Numbered from the stretch's first letter, positions 44,737 to 57,226 are shown. The stretch: 64,000 nt of DNA from Purpureocillium takamizusanense (GCF_022605165.1 NC_063070.1:2666001-2730000), one strand, 5' to 3'. Numbers and translations: made by a program. Notes: a model not told the origin generated them from the sequence alone.

Positions 44737-46289
44737 TCAGAATTCTCTGCTCTCGCCAATGTCGCACACGTCAAACACGCCCGTCTCGGGCAAACCCCTG
44801 CGCTTGAGCGCCTCGCGCAGAACCCGCGGCGGCTCCAGCACCTCCTCCATGGTCAGCGCCCAGGTGCCCCAGTGGATGCCCATGGCACGCTCGCAGCGCG
44901 TGTCGCGGAAGATCTCGACCGAGTCAAAGGGGTTGGCGTGCATGGCGGAGAAGGCGGCGCGCGGGTAGTAGGCGCCGATGGGGATGAGCCCCAGGTCAAA
45001 CGGCCCGCGCAGCTCGCCAATCTGCTTGAACTGCGGGCACCGCGGCAGCGCCTCGTACTCGGGCCCGTAGTCGTCGACGCCGTGCGGCAGACGCGGCACC
45101 GCCCGGTAGCCCGTGTCGCCGCCGAACCACACCGACCGCCCGCCTGACTTGACTCCCCACGAGCACCAGAGCGTCGTGTCCTTGTCGAGCAGCGACCGCG
45201 CCGATGTGTGCTGGCAGGGCAGGCAGGAAACGCGTGCCGAGATACTCCTCGTGCTGCCGCTGCCGCTGCCCTTGGCTGGGCGGCCCGCGTCACCGTTACT
45301 GTCGCCGTTGCTGCTGCCGCCCTTGTCCGTCACCTGGACCGTCAGCTCCGCGTCCTCCCACCAGTCGAGCTCCGTGACATTCTTGAGGCCGCTCTTGCGG
45401 AACCACTTCTCGAGCCCGAGCCCGACGAAGAACTGCACGTCCGGGTGGCTCTTCTGGATCTCGAGCACCGACGTGTGTGACAGGTGGTCATAGTGGCTGT
45501 GGCTGATGACGACAGCGTCAATGGTGGGTATGTCGGCGATGGCGCACGGCCGCGGCGTGTATCGCTTCGGGCCGAGGAAGGTGAAGGGCGAGCACCGGTC
45601 CTCGAAGACAGGGTCGAAGAGCACGCGCAGGCCCGATGGGAACTCGACGTAGTAGCACGCGTGGCCGAGCCAGGTCGCCCGCAACTTGCCGGGAGAAGAG
45701 GAGGAAGAAGAAGCGTAAGACTCGGGAAAGCGTTCGGGAAGCCACTGGGGGGTAACGACGGGGACGGTGGGGGGAGTCGTGTCGGGCTGCTTGAGATCTC
45801 CCGTGATAAGCGGCCTGGAACATGTCATCGCCCATGTCAGCGTCTGGTCGACGGCATTCACGCATCTAGGAAGAGGTCGGGATGGATTCCTGCATACCAC
45901 AAAATGTTACGAACCATGGAGACGAAACCCACGGGATTGGACCACGACGGATAGGGATTCTTGAAGTGCGAGACCCTGCCGCCGCTGCCGACGACGTGAT
46001 GCGGGTTCGACGACGCTTCGTCGGGGATGCTGGCGCGGCCGGCAATCTTGGCCACGCTGGTCACATATCCGGGCGAGGAGCTCGCCGTCGAGACGGGCCC
46101 CAGGAGGGGCGCCGCCGCCGCGGGCGTCACAGCGGCCTCGTCCTTGCTGGTCATTGTTGTTGCTGTGGCAGCGGCGACGATGGCCGAGCCAGACACGGCT
46201 GCTGTCAGTGCCAAGGGCCGCCTTGTAGACTGAGCCGTTGCTCTCGTGCGCCAGAGACGGAATGTCCACTGGCCGGCAGGGCGTGGCAT
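44737..46289 (-). CDS. NAPE-PLD-like metallo-beta-lactamase-fold phosphodiesterase
   Basis: Exons 46289-45862 and 45814-44737 encode 501 residues. The 47-nt intron (GTGAAT, GCTGAC branch, TCCAG) is in phase and joins HPDLFLDA to PLITGDLKQ. The family member NAPE-PLD cleaves N-acylphosphatidylethanolamine to N-acylethanolamine. The Zn-binding signature SHSHYDHLS is followed by GGDTGYR and GIHWGTW; a FKNPYPSWS motif lies before the domain. A Gly/Ser-rich insert (about 330-355) interrupts the fold. The first 45 residues are basic and Ala-rich and might target mitochondria or be an anchor. Fungal members are also annotated as Zn-dependent hydrolases with unproven substrates. Confidence 0.88.
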
Positions 46290-47733
46290 GGACTGTGCTG
46301 TGCCGATGGGGGAACGGACGACGGCGCACAGAGCTGTGTGAAGCGATGCGCGCGTGAGGCGCGCAGGCGTGTGTGTGCAGAGCTGCTATAATACCGGACG
46401 GTTCGAGCACGGGAATGGGCTGGGGAAGGAACAGCACCGGAACGGTCGGGGGGACGAGCCTGTTTTATCTACCTACCTACTAGGTATGTAGTACCTAAGT
46501 AACGGTACCATGTACTCAAACAAATACTCGACGATAAGAATGCAGGGCGTTGGCGTGGTGGTGTGTGGTGTGTTGAGCTAACTCCCCAGGTAACCGGTGA
46601 CGACGACATGGAACGACACGCCACTAATGAATGACCTGCGCCTGAAAGCGAATGCGGCGGGCGCGCGTCCCCCACTGAGAGCTTCCGCTACGCCGGCCGG
46701 TCCCGTTTCTCGCCCGTCTCGGGGGTCCAGACGCTGCAGCAGTCAGCAACTAGCCATGCTGTAAGCAAGTGCCAGTCCCCTCCCACTTCATGAGTGTAGG
46801 TAGTAGCACTACCCTTACCTACCGTAGGCATAGTATGGCGAGGTAAAGTTTTCCAGGCCGGTGGGTGAAGCGTGAGGTAGTATTGCGACCTGAGGATTAT
46901 TGAAACGCGGCCCGCCCGCCGCGCCTTGGCAGGTTGGCTGCGGACAGGGATGCCCACAGCAGCCCAGCAGCGCAGGCATCTCAGCAGTGGCTGACGGGCT
47001 GCCAGACTGACGCCGCCAGCAGCCCATTGGACGTGCTGATTGAGCCTCGGTGGCTTACCTGCACTATTGAAGGGGGGCTGCCCTGTGGTCGGGAGAGGCG
47101 CCCGAGCTGGAGCAAGCAGGTGGTGGTGGCCTTAGCGGAGATAACGCAGCCCGGGCGGGCCGCCCACCGACCCCGAAGTGCGCTGCGCCGGGCTGCGCTC
47201 GCCGGAATCTGGGGCCTTCTTGTCCCCAACTCCGCCTCCGCCTCCGCCGCCCCATGTCCTCTAGACGCCGCCCGGGTTCATGCGATCTTCCTGTACCTTA
47301 ATACCCAAACGTGGCGGCCCTTCGCTGCTCGGGAGTCGGCGGCGGAGCATCACAGGCCCCGTGCCGTCGAGCGTTGCACTCCGTCTCTACTCACAATCAA
47401 CACATCTCTCTCCTTGGTCTGGTCACTTTGATTGCTCGGGTCGCGTGCCTGGTCCTGGCATCGGACGACCAACTACGACTTGCGCCTTGGATGGCCACTC
47501 TTCGCTCCACAGGCACATTTGCGAGTTACCACATGGTATTCTTGACTTATCCGCCCGGCGTGCCTCTGTGCAATAGCATCACCGAAATGGCGACCTTGAA
47601 TGCGAAGACAGACCAAGGTATATTAAGTATCTGACTGCCTCATGCCGGCCGCTCGTCGTGCTATCCACCCACCGCCTTCAAAGAGGAAGACCTCGGCAGG
47701 TAGTACACGCAGATCCGTCCTCAACCGCCAGCC
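46290..47733. other. Intergenic region, no supported gene
   Basis: 1.4 kb between the promoter of the metallohydrolase and the 3' end of SNU13. A forward frame of 165 codons (46934-47431) has atypical composition and no domain. A TACCTACCTACTAGGTA-like palindromic stretch occurs near 46470-46485. Confidence 0.45.
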
Positions 47734-48262
47734 TTAGATGGCGAGGCGCTCGACCTTGTCGCGGAGGGCCTTGATCTGGCCAGCCAGCTGGCCGCCCTCG
47801 TTCGAGTTGATGCTGGCCGAAATGACAGAGCGGCTGACACCGCAGGCGCGGCCCAGCATCGTCTTGCTCGGAACGTAGACGTAGGGGGTGCCCTTATCCT
47901 CGCACAGGAGCGGGATGTGCAGCAGGATGGCGAGCGGCGCGGTGTCGGCGGCAAGGATAGCGATTTCGCAGGTGCCGCGGTTCAGCGCCTTGGTCACTAT
48001 GGCCCATCTGTTAGCGTCTCACTCGCTCGCACGCATGTCGTCGGAAGAGCAACGGCGGGGGGGGGGGGGGGAGCATACCCTCGTTGGCGCCCTTCTTGGT
48101 CTGACGCTGGTGCGTCGCTGACTGCAGGAGGTCGAGGATCTCCTGGGTGAGCTTGGCATCGGCCAGAGGCCAGGCTGTGAAATCGCAAAACGTCAGTGCT
48201 CTCGTCCTTGGGAATGCGGCGACCGATCGACAATGAGGCTTACCTGCGTTCTCCTCAGACAT
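47734..48262 (-). CDS. SNU13: SNU13, L7Ae-family kink-turn RNA-binding protein of U3/U4 RNPs
   Basis: Exons 48262-48244, 48174-48079 and 47996-47734 encode 125 residues, one short of yeast Snu13. The first exon is only 19 nt. The protein binds the kink-turn of U4 snRNA in the spliceosome and of box C/D snoRNAs. Visible family motifs are KKGANEVTKALNRG, ILAADTAPLAILLHIPLLCED and VPSKTMLGRACGVSRSVISAS, which together form the L7Ae RNA-binding face. Introns are 69 and 82 nt; the second contains a G-run of about 14 (48058-48071). Start selection is secure because only the small first exon gives the MSEENAAWPLADAKL N-terminus typical of the family. Confidence 0.95.
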
Positions 48263-49628
48263 GATTGATGATGTTCTCGAAAGAAGGCTCGCCCGAAAAA
48301 GGTTCACTGCCGTGGTTGGAGAGAGAGGCTGGAGATTGCCTTGGTGGTGTTGTCAGGCAGAAAAGTCCAGGACGGTCAAGGGAAGAAAAAAAATGCGACC
48401 CCATGTCTGCCCAGAGCCAATAGGCCCCCACTCTGGCGGCCGGAAGGGGAAAGAGTCTTGGCTTGCCGGTGGCCGAGTCACGTGGCCGGTTAGCTGAGCC
48501 GCTGGTGCATCTCAAGGTTCACGAGAACTGCGGTGGGACCCTGCAAAAATAGCCGCCACAGCCACCAGCGCACCGCAACCGCCGGGCACCCTTGCAAATT
48601 CGATTTCGATTCGGGTTCCGCCCTTGATGAAGCCGCTCCAGAATGGCATGGCCGCCACATGAACATTCCACATGAATCAGTAAATGCCGTCGCATCGTGG
48701 GCGCTGGGCCAACGATGCCTGACGTTAGAGCTCCGTGATCCGAGATTGCGCTCGCCGCAAGGCCAAGACGCCTTGATGCGCAGGGCAGAATCACTCATCA
48801 GCCGTCGAGACAACGCTGATGATGACAGGCCAGCATCTGCCGCGTGTCCATGGCCGCACTGACACTGTGTCCCGACCCCACCTGTGGCCAGGAGACCCGA
48901 CGAGTCGACACAGTCCTCGGACAAGTCCGCCGTCGAGTGTCATGGACGAACCCACCAATGGACGAGTCGAGACCAGTCCCCGGATGGGACCCGGGAGGAG
49001 CTGCAGATTCTGCATGGCACACACTTTGTGGTGGCCGCGGACTAGCCCGCTTTCAGGGACCGTCGCGATATGGCGTCCGTCGCCCGACTCTCGGTACCCG
49101 CGAGGCGAGCAGGCCACGAACTAATGTGGCATATGCGGTGCGAATGCCGTTCCTGGGAAGGCTCTCGTGCCCGGGGCAAAAGGCCTCACCGCAGCTGTTA
49201 CATAACAGATTAGGTCAGGGATGAGATGAGGGGTGTGTTATTGCTGCGTCTCCGATGCTCAATGCGCGCTGGCCAGTGCATCAGGCACGGCCAACGCCCA
49301 CTTTGACGTCACGGCGCGCACCACCGATTCACGACCCGAGTCGGCTCAGCGGCGCCGAGCATAATAGGGAGGGGAAGAGGGAGGGCTAGTAGGACGAGGA
49401 TGGGAGGGCCATGACTGGCTCATTACGCGGCGTCCGTCGGGCACGATCCTGGGGGGAAAACAGTCAACGAGGCAGGTACGTTGGACCCCGTCCATACATG
49501 TAGTCATCCATCCACTGTCCTCGCCCGCCACCAACACAGCACAAAACTCGTCCCCATCCCACCTCGTTCATGTGTTCGTACACGGGTGCTCCCCTCCCCA
49601 TCGCCATCGCACACACTCGTTTGACGCA
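48263..49628. other. Divergent promoter region of SNU13 and the Prm10/ThrE-like gene
   Basis: About 1.4 kb. Both flanking genes are transcribed outward. Open frames near 48490-49224 overlap on both strands and show no domain. A GC-rich segment lies close to the SNU13 start. Confidence 0.5.
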
Positions 49629-52197
49629 ATGGACGGCACGCCCAACCTGACGCAGGACGAACCCGATCCTGACCCCGGCCCGGGCGTGGGAAGCGAGGCT
49701 TCTGGCTCCGTTGAGGCTGTCGCGCTTCCCGAGCCTCCCGCAGAGACGGCGACCGTTGCGGCCCTGAGGAAAGAAAAGGGCCGCGTGCGCTTTAACAGCA
49801 ACGCTGGCGCGACAGACAGGCCTCAGCAGTCGCCCAGCCCTCATAGTACCACGGGGACGCCGTCCCCTGAGGCTGTCGACCCTCCGCTTACAAGGCCTCG
49901 ACCTTCAGTCCTCCGCGCCAACTCGTCCAGCAGCGTCGGCACTGTGGGTGACTTTGCCGAAGATTTGGACTTTGCGCCGGGCTCAGAAAAGGCGTTATCG
50001 GCCGCTGCCGCGCAGGAACGCGCCAAGCAAGTCGCTGCCAGGATTAGGCGGGGGTCCGCGTCCCCGCAAGGCTCGCGAAAGAGCTCCATCGACTCGCGCG
50101 CCGATACTGTAACCACCAACGACGGCGAGCACTTGCTCGGCGGCGACGAGCAGGGAATCCCGCTACGGAACTTGGGGCATACGGGTCTCCAGGATCCTCA
50201 GGAGCCGAAGACGGAAGCTGAGCGGCAGGCGACACAAGCCTTGATGCAGGATGCATATCAGCTAGTACAAGCTCATGCGGCTCGATTCGCGGCGACAACT
50301 CAGGGCCAGTCGCCGACAACAAACAACGATACGGCAGTGCCGAGTGGCCTCCAACACGAGGTACAGCAGCATGCCACCCCAAGCGAACTCTACGACGGCT
50401 CCATCGATGGAGTGTACAATGTGCCGCCCCCTCAACAATACCGTGGCAGTGTCCTGTCGGAGCTCCTCAAGCTCTACAAGCAGCCGGCACAACTCATCGG
50501 GCAGCACCAGCACCAGCCCCAAGGCCAGCATTCTCGCTCGGCCTCGGCCGGCGGCCAGTCGAGCGGCTCCGGGGGCGCGACACCAAACCGCAGGAAATGG
50601 TACGAGCAGAACCGCTCGCAGGAAACACTATCCAACCTCATCGAGGCGTCGGCCCGGCTGGCCAACCCCAACACACCCGACTCTGCTGCGGGCGCCAAAG
50701 GCAAGAAGCGGCCGCCCATGCACAAGCGAGCCGGCAGTGCATCCAGGTTGAGCCATCTATGGCACAAGGAAGAGGAGGCGCGCATCACGGTGCACATTGC
50801 CGAGACGCTGTCGCGCCAGGGCTACATCATCAAGCTGTGCCGCGCCCTCATGCTCTTCGGCGCGCCGACTCATCGTCTCGAAGAGTACCTGAGTATGACC
50901 GCCCGCGTCCTGGAGATTGACGGCCAGTTCCTCTATCTTCCCGGATGCATGATCATATCCTTCGACGACAGGTCGACTCACACGACCGAGGTCCGCATCG
51001 TGCGAACCGCACAGGGCATCGACCTGGGCAAGCTCAAGGACGTGCACCACGTATACAAGGAAGTGATGCACGACGTCATTGGTGCCGACGAGGGCACCGA
51101 ACGGCTCAACAACCTCATGAAGTCGAAGGAAAAGTTCAACCCCTGGCTGCGTGTAATCGTCTTTGGTCTCACGAGCGTCACTGCCGCGCCCTTCTCCTTC
51201 AAGGCCCGCCTCATCGACCTCCCCCTCTTGTTCTTCTTCGGCTGCACGGTCGGGCTGCTGCAGCTCATCGTGGCGCCCAAGTCCAACCTGTACAACAACG
51301 TCTTCGAGGTGACCGCCACGGTGCTGGTGAGCTTCTTGGCCCGTGCCTTTGGCAGCATCAACCGGGGCGAGCTATTTTGTTTCTCGGCGCTTGCACAGGG
51401 CGGCATCGTCATGTTGCTGCCGGGCTACTCTGTTTGTAAGTCTCCAGCCCCCCCTTTCCTCCCTGGTCCTACATCCCCCTTGGCAGCAGCCTGACCAAGC
51501 AGTGTGTTCGGCCCTGGAACTGCAGTCTCGGGCCATTGTGCCCGGGTCCATCCGCATTGTCTACGCCATCATCTACTCGCTCTTCCTGGGCTTCGGAATC
51601 ACCGTCGGTGCGGCCCTCTACGGCCTCTTCGACATCAACGCGGCGTCGGAGACGACGTGCACCAACCCCCCGTCGGCCTATTACGGTTTCATCTTCGTCC
51701 CCTTCTTCGTCGTCTGCATCAGCGTCCTCTACCAAGCAAAGTGGCGCCAGATGCCCGTCATGATTCTCATCGCCTTCACCGGCTACATCGTCAACTACTT
51801 CAGCAGCCTCAAGTTCAGCGCCAGCCCCCAGATCGCCAGCACGCTCGGTGCCCTGAGCGTCGGCGTCCTCGCCAACCTGTACTCGCGGCTGCGGCACGGC
51901 GTCGCCGCCGCCACGCTCATCCCCGCCATCTTCACGCAGGTGCCTGGAGGGCTCGCCTCCACGGGCGGCCTGCTCAGCGGCATCTACACGGCCAACGAGC
52001 TCACAAAGTCCAACCAGACGGTCACCACGGCCAACGGCACCGTCACCTACCAGCCCGGCCAGCCCCTCGACAGCGTCATCTTCCAGGTCGCCGCCTCCAT
52101 GATCCAGATTGCCATTGGCATCGCCGTCGGCCTCTTCATGAGCGCCTTCATCATCTACCCGCTCGGCAAACGCCGCAGCGGCCTCTTTAGTTTCTAG
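49629..52197 (+). CDS. Prm10/ThrE-like multi-pass membrane transporter
   Basis: Exons 49629-51435 and 51503-52197 encode 833 residues. The 67-nt intron (GTAAGT, CCTGAC branch, CAAGCAG) lies inside the membrane region. About 370 disordered residues, rich in Ser, Gln and Pro, precede the ThrE-type domain, which starts with AETLSRQGYIIKLCRALMLFGAPTHRLEEYL and then about ten transmembrane segments, such as LPLLFFFGCTVGLLQL and IVYAIIYSLFLGFGI. Bacterial ThrE exports threonine and serine; yeast Prm10 is a pheromone-regulated homologue of unknown role. Transport of amino acids is therefore only suggested. It converges on NDC80. Confidence 0.85.
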
Positions 52198-53069
52198 AGC
52201 CCTACACGCCTCTATGATTTCCCCCTTCCTTCTGCCTGCCCTCCCTGCTTTTCTTCTGACGCCTCGCCATTGCTTCACTTCTTGCATGGTTGGCGTCCGC
52301 GGCATCATCATGGTCATTATCATTATCATCAGCATCATCCACACACACCAGCATAGCATCTCCACCGGCGTCGTTCCTGACGTCCCCTTTTCCTCCCGCC
52401 CCCATCGGGTATGCCCTTGGACATGTAATCAGGGCCCCTCACCCGCCATTCGTATTTAAGCCGCGGCGGGCGGTTGAAACCAGAAAAAAAAAAGCAACGT
52501 CTTTTTCCTGTCTCGTATCTTGATATATAGCTTAGTAGCCTGTTGTAGCCCATAGATTTAAGCCAAGTATTCTGCTTTGTTTTCATGTTCCTCTACTACT
52601 GGCCATCATTATATCCATGACCTTTGTTCTGTATCCCATGGTCGCACTTTGGAATCCTCTTTGCTGCATAATCTTACTTCTACGTGCACAAAGATACATC
52701 CCGTGCGGTGTTACATACTTGTTCGATGTACTTCACGAAGATCCAGACATGGCACATACCGGGCAAGTAGTGGGAGCATGCAAGGGTATGTCACCACTCT
52801 TCAAGCAGTTTCGCATGATTCATCAAGTTCGTGTCTATGACCAGACCAGCCTGGGTATTCGACGCCATGGAATCCAACTCCAACACGCCCCCTCGCCGCC
52901 CCCCGCCCCTCCAAACACCATGCGACAAGAAAATGCACACGACTCGGCCACTTCTCACAGGGCTCACCGCCCACCGCTCACCAACGCCGACAGGGGTATA
53001 TAACAACCACGCGCATGAAACAACGTAGAAGAGACGCATCGCATCGCATCGCATCGCAATCGCATCACA
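52198..53069. other. Convergent spacer between the transporter and NDC80
   Basis: 872 bp holding both 3' ends. A poly-A tract near 52482-52492 and AT-rich sequence at 52510-52570 suit the transporter's 3' UTR. A (GCATC)n array lies next to the NDC80 stop. Confidence 0.5.
53036..53065. repeat. (GCATC)n pentanucleotide array
   Basis: About six GCATC units with one inserted A, just downstream of the NDC80 stop codon and so probably in its 3' UTR. Confidence 0.8.
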
Positions 53070-55389
53070 TTACATATCCATGCCCTGCGTGTCGTCGCGC
53101 GGCTCCTCAACGCCCAGCTCCTTCTCCAGCTCGTCGGCGACGAAGCCCTCGTAGTCGTCCAGGTTCTTTTGTATGTGAATCTTGAACTTGATGACGTCGT
53201 TGAGCATGCGGTCGATTTCCGTGTGTAACTCCTCTCGTAGCGAGCTCGCGCGGAGGACCAGCTGTTCATACCTGGCCGAGAGTGTCAGTAGTCTGTTTCC
53301 AGCGCAAAGGAGGGGGGAAGGAGCTGGTTCACGTACTCTATGGTGGTGTTGATCTCCCGCTGTTCAAGAAGCTGGACCGACTCGGTCAGGCCGGCTCGCA
53401 TCCTTGATAGTTCCTTCTCCATCTTCTCGATCTGCGCGTCAGAGCCCATCTTCTGCGCCGTCGTCACCTCCTTGGTCTTCTCATACTCCTCCTCCGCCGC
53501 GCGGACCCGGTGGTTTAGCGCGTCAACCTCGCTTCGCTTGTCCTCGATGGCCTCTTTGATGCCGTCCAGCAAGTCGTGGTCCTTCATCATGTCGTCCATG
53601 GCCGCGCTGCGCCGCTCGGAGATTTCCTTGCGCAGCGACACGAAGCTGCTGCGAATCTGGCCGCGCAGGTCCAGGTTCAGAATGTGTCCGGGCTGGTAGC
53701 CGGTAGTAGCGTCCACCAGCAGGCGTTCAGCCGCTGAATGCCCGCTTCCCGAGCCTTGCAGGTTGCTCGACGTGAAGTCGGACGTGTCGTTGACCATGAC
53801 CTGGAGCTCGTAGTTTCGGCCGTTCGCGTTGGCTGCTGTGGCTGGGATCAGGGCGATCTGGTATGCCAGCGTGTTGTACTTGTCTACCATGCGCTCCAAC
53901 TCATCGAGCTTGTAGCTCGCTTCCGACTCTTTCTCTGCCGCCTTCTTCTTCACTTCTTCGAGACGATGGCTTGCGGACTCGATACCCTTCTGAAGCCGCT
54001 CACGCTCGGCAGTCATGCGGTCGATATCCTGCATGCTGATGCCCTGGGCGTCGACGGCTTTTTGCAGGCTGCGGCGCTCTTCTTCGGCCTCTTTCAGCTC
54101 GTCTCCCAGCTTCTCGAGTTCTTCCTGGAGGACCTGGATTCGTGTCTCGTACTTTTCGGATCGCTGCACGGCGAGCGTGTTGTATTCCTCAAACTTGATC
54201 TTGTCCTCTTCCATAATCTTAAAGTTATTGTCCAAAACGGCCGGGTCTGGTGTGGACTTTTCCAAGTCTTCAATTTCCTTGAGCAATCGTGCATTTTCTG
54301 CCTCAAGCATGTCGAGCTCCGACGTGTACTTGGATCGCGAGTGCTCAAATGCCTGGGCCATGGCCTCGACGTGTGGTGCCAGCACCCTCTCCGCATCCTC
54401 ATCACTTGTGTCTTCGTCCATGGAGAGCCAGTCCCTATAGGCGCTGCTGAGGAAGTCAAAGATGACTTGATCCCCGCTGACATCGACGCCGGCCTCGAGG
54501 CAGTCGTCCACGTATTTGTTGGCAAGATAGCCGTCCAGCATCTGAGCCAGCTGCATCATCCAATGCAGCAGGCCCAAGAATGTACTCCAGTTTTGTCCGC
54601 CTACAGCGGCGAGCTGGCTCTTGGTGATACTCCGTTCAAACGGATATCTCAGCTGCTTCAGAATTGGCGGGACTTCCTGGTCAATATTTTTGAGGAATCT
54701 ATGGCTTGGGTCGATGCGGTGGTACAACCATTGGAACATGAAGTTAAAGTCTTTTTGCGTGGGCGACTTCATCACGTTTGGCGACAAAACGTGGTTCATT
54801 TGCGACTCGAAATCGTTCCGCGCCATATACTCAAGTAGCTCCTGCCCGATGCGTGTTTGAAAGGACCGGTCTTTGAGTGGGCGAGGGTCCCGCGGAACAC
54901 CGGCGGGCTGGAGCGTCGTTTGGAAGAAGCTTTGGTGGTGAACGGGGGCGGCCGTCGACTGTCGCGGGCGGTAGACGCTACTTCGTCGGTCCCCGTCCAT
55001 GGATGCCCTCGCGTGGGCGGGCGTCTGCGGGACACCAGAAGAGAAGGCGCCCTTGGGCTGCTGGAAGGACGAGCGCTTGACGGAAGACAGCCCGATCTCG
55101 GTCAGGTTCGTGCCGGAGGAGGAGCGCTGGAAGAGCGGCTGGCTGGGTCGCGACATGGCCAGGGACTGCCTAGATCCCGACATGGATCGGACATGGCCGC
55201 CGGTGTAATTTGGGTTGCTCGAGTTGGAGCGCTTCATAGTCGAGCCAGGGGCGGGTATCGCGGTGTTCATGCTAAGTCCGCCGAGGGTCTGATCATGCGT
55301 TAGAAAATCGATGCGACAACTCGACGTCGCGGGGTGGAGGTCACCTCTCTTGGTCTACGAACACTCCAAAGGCCAGTGTCTTGGGACAT
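53070..55389 (-). CDS. NDC80: NDC80/HEC1 kinetochore protein
   Basis: Exons 55389-55345, 55288-53337 and 53271-53070 encode 732 residues. The first exon supplies [15 protein letters not shown], and its splice to [12 protein letters not shown] is in phase with a CTAACGC branch; the inner Met at 55270 would miss it. The last exon restores a conserved C-terminus ending DTQGMDM. NDC80 is the microtubule-binding subunit of the Ndc80 complex at the outer kinetochore. A basic Ser-rich tail (1-120) precedes the calponin-homology domain (about 125-260; [16 protein letters not shown]), then a long coiled coil with a central break. It shares a 617-bp divergent spacer with PEX14. Confidence 0.95.
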
Positions 55390-56006
55390 GATGGCGCCGC
55401 GCGGCCTCGGGTCGTGGCGTCGCAGGGGCGCAAAGGGGCTGTTGTCGAGTCGAGTCGAGTCGAGTCGGGGGTGACAGTCGCGAGCGCTTGTTTGTGTATG
55501 CGCGAGCTCAAGACACAATCGACGATAGTTAGTGCGCAGTATCTTTGACAATGCGAGTGCGGGTCGCCAGTTGGGCGCTGGTTCCTGCTGCGTTGCTTGG
55601 GTTGAAAGTAAACAAACGGCCATGTGTGGAACCTGATTGGGTGCTGTGGCGCCGGCCGGCTAGTGGGGGTCGGCGCGAGCCCACGTGATGTTCATCAAAG
55701 TCAACTTTGCACGCTCCAGAAACACACGTGCTATATCATGTGACTGGTTGTCGGCCCCAGGCGGCGAGGCGACGGCAAGTGCCGACCGGAATGGCTGCCT
55801 CGGCCCAAGTCCCCAAATCCCCCAGGCGCCACCCCAACCGCCCCATCAGTCATCCGCGACTCCACAGCCTGCTTGCCGAACGCAGCACATGTCGTCGCTT
55901 CACCTTGCACCCTCCCACTCACCGATTCCACGAGACTCGACAAACAGCATCTGTCTTCTTCAGCCGGTGATGAGACAGGAAGCTTGAAAAGGAGCTTCAG
56001 TCCATC
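55390..56006. promoter_or_regulatory. Shared divergent promoter region of NDC80 and PEX14
   Basis: 617 bp between opposite start codons. It holds a (GTCGA)n array at 55444-55467, about 55-80 bp upstream of the NDC80 ATG. ACGCGT-type MluI boxes typical of G1/S genes are not evident. Confidence 0.6.
55444..55467. repeat. (GTCGA)n pentanucleotide array near the NDC80 start
   Basis: Four GTCGA units and a partial fifth. Each junction gives a TCGA palindrome. Confidence 0.85.
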
Positions 56007-57226
56007 ATGGCTATCCGTGAGGACATCGTTGCCTCTGCAGTAAGTGATGGCTTCGCGATGTCTTTGGCCCCCAGACCAGCTTCGCTAACCTCTGATGCAG
56101 GCGCAATGTCAGTGACTGATTGTCCCACGTTGGCCCCCCTTGTCGCGCATTGAGAACTGACGCAGTAGCAGTCCTGCAGGATCCTAGCGTGGCTTCATCG
56201 ACAGTCGAGAACAAGATCTCGTTTCTTCGGACCAAGAACCTGACGCAGGAGGAAATCGATGCGGCGCTCGCCCGGTCCGGCGGACATGCGCCGCCATCCG
56301 GCCCGCCAGCGCAATACAGCGGCCCGCCGTCGGGGCCTCCTCAACCTTACTACCAGCAATACCCACAATATGCGTGGCAGCCGCCGCCACCAGCTCCCAG
56401 GAGAGACTGGCGAGACTGGTTCATAATGGCGACGGTTGTCAGCGGCGTGGGGTACGGTCTGTATTCGCTGGGCAAGGTATGAGCATCTGCTTAGGTCTCC
56501 TTGATGCTGGCACAGCTGACGTCTTCGCAGCGCTACGTGTATCCTCTTGTCGCACCGCCGACGCCTGAGCGACTAGAACAGGACAAGAAGTCTATCGAGG
56601 AGCAATTTGACAAGGCCTTTGCGCTGGTAGAGCAACTTGCCAAGGACACCGAGGCGCTCAAGGCGGCAGAGCAGCAGCGGACGGAGAAGCTGGACACAGC
56701 AATCTCGGAACTCGACACGGTCATGGCGGACCTGAAGGCGGCCAATCGCCGGCGCGAGGACGACGCACAGCGCATCCGCGACGAGGTGCAGGGGCTCAAG
56801 GAGGCTATCCCCAAGGCCATGGAGAACCAGAAGACGCTGACGGACACGAGGCTGTCCGAGATCAACACGGAGCTCACGAGCTTGAAGACGCTGGTGTCGC
56901 AGAGGATGTCCTCGAACGCGGCGCCAACGGCCGCGCCAACGGGAAGCAGCTTCGCGCGCGCAGGCGGCAGTGTGGGCGGAACCCGCGTGCCGCAGCCGAC
57001 GGTCGAGAGCGTCCCGGAGAGCAGCAACGCCAGCACGCCGGCTGCCGTCGAGCCGCCCAAGAGCCTCGCGCAGAGCAGCTTCAACCGTCCGGGCGGCAGC
57101 GGAAAGGCTTCGATTCCGGCATGGCAGATGGCGGCCGCCAACAAGAGCGCGGCGTCGTCGAGCGCGACGAACGGGGAGACGACGGGTGGCGGCGAGGAGA
57201 AGGAGGCGAGCAGCAGCTCTTCGTAA
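56007..57226 (+). CDS. PEX14: PEX14, peroxisomal docking protein, with a 7-nt microexon
   Basis: Exons 56007-56039, 56101-56107, 56172-56476 and 56531-57226 encode 346 residues. The second exon is seven bases long; with it the N-terminus reads MAIREDIVASAAQFLQDPS, the family pattern, and without it the frame fails. Pex14 docks the Pex5 cargo receptor at the peroxisome membrane. The N-terminal Pex5/Pex19-binding helical domain (about 1-50; NKISFLRTKNLTQEEIDAAL) is followed by a Pro/Tyr/Gln-rich linker, one hydrophobic segment (about 95-112) and a coiled coil (about 130-230) before a Ser-rich tail. Introns are 61, 64 and 54 nt. Confidence 0.93.

Noticed and set aside
46934..47431. Forward open frame of 165 codons between the metallohydrolase and SNU13
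   Set aside because: No domain, no splice-linked continuation and composition typical of GC-rich non-coding DNA.
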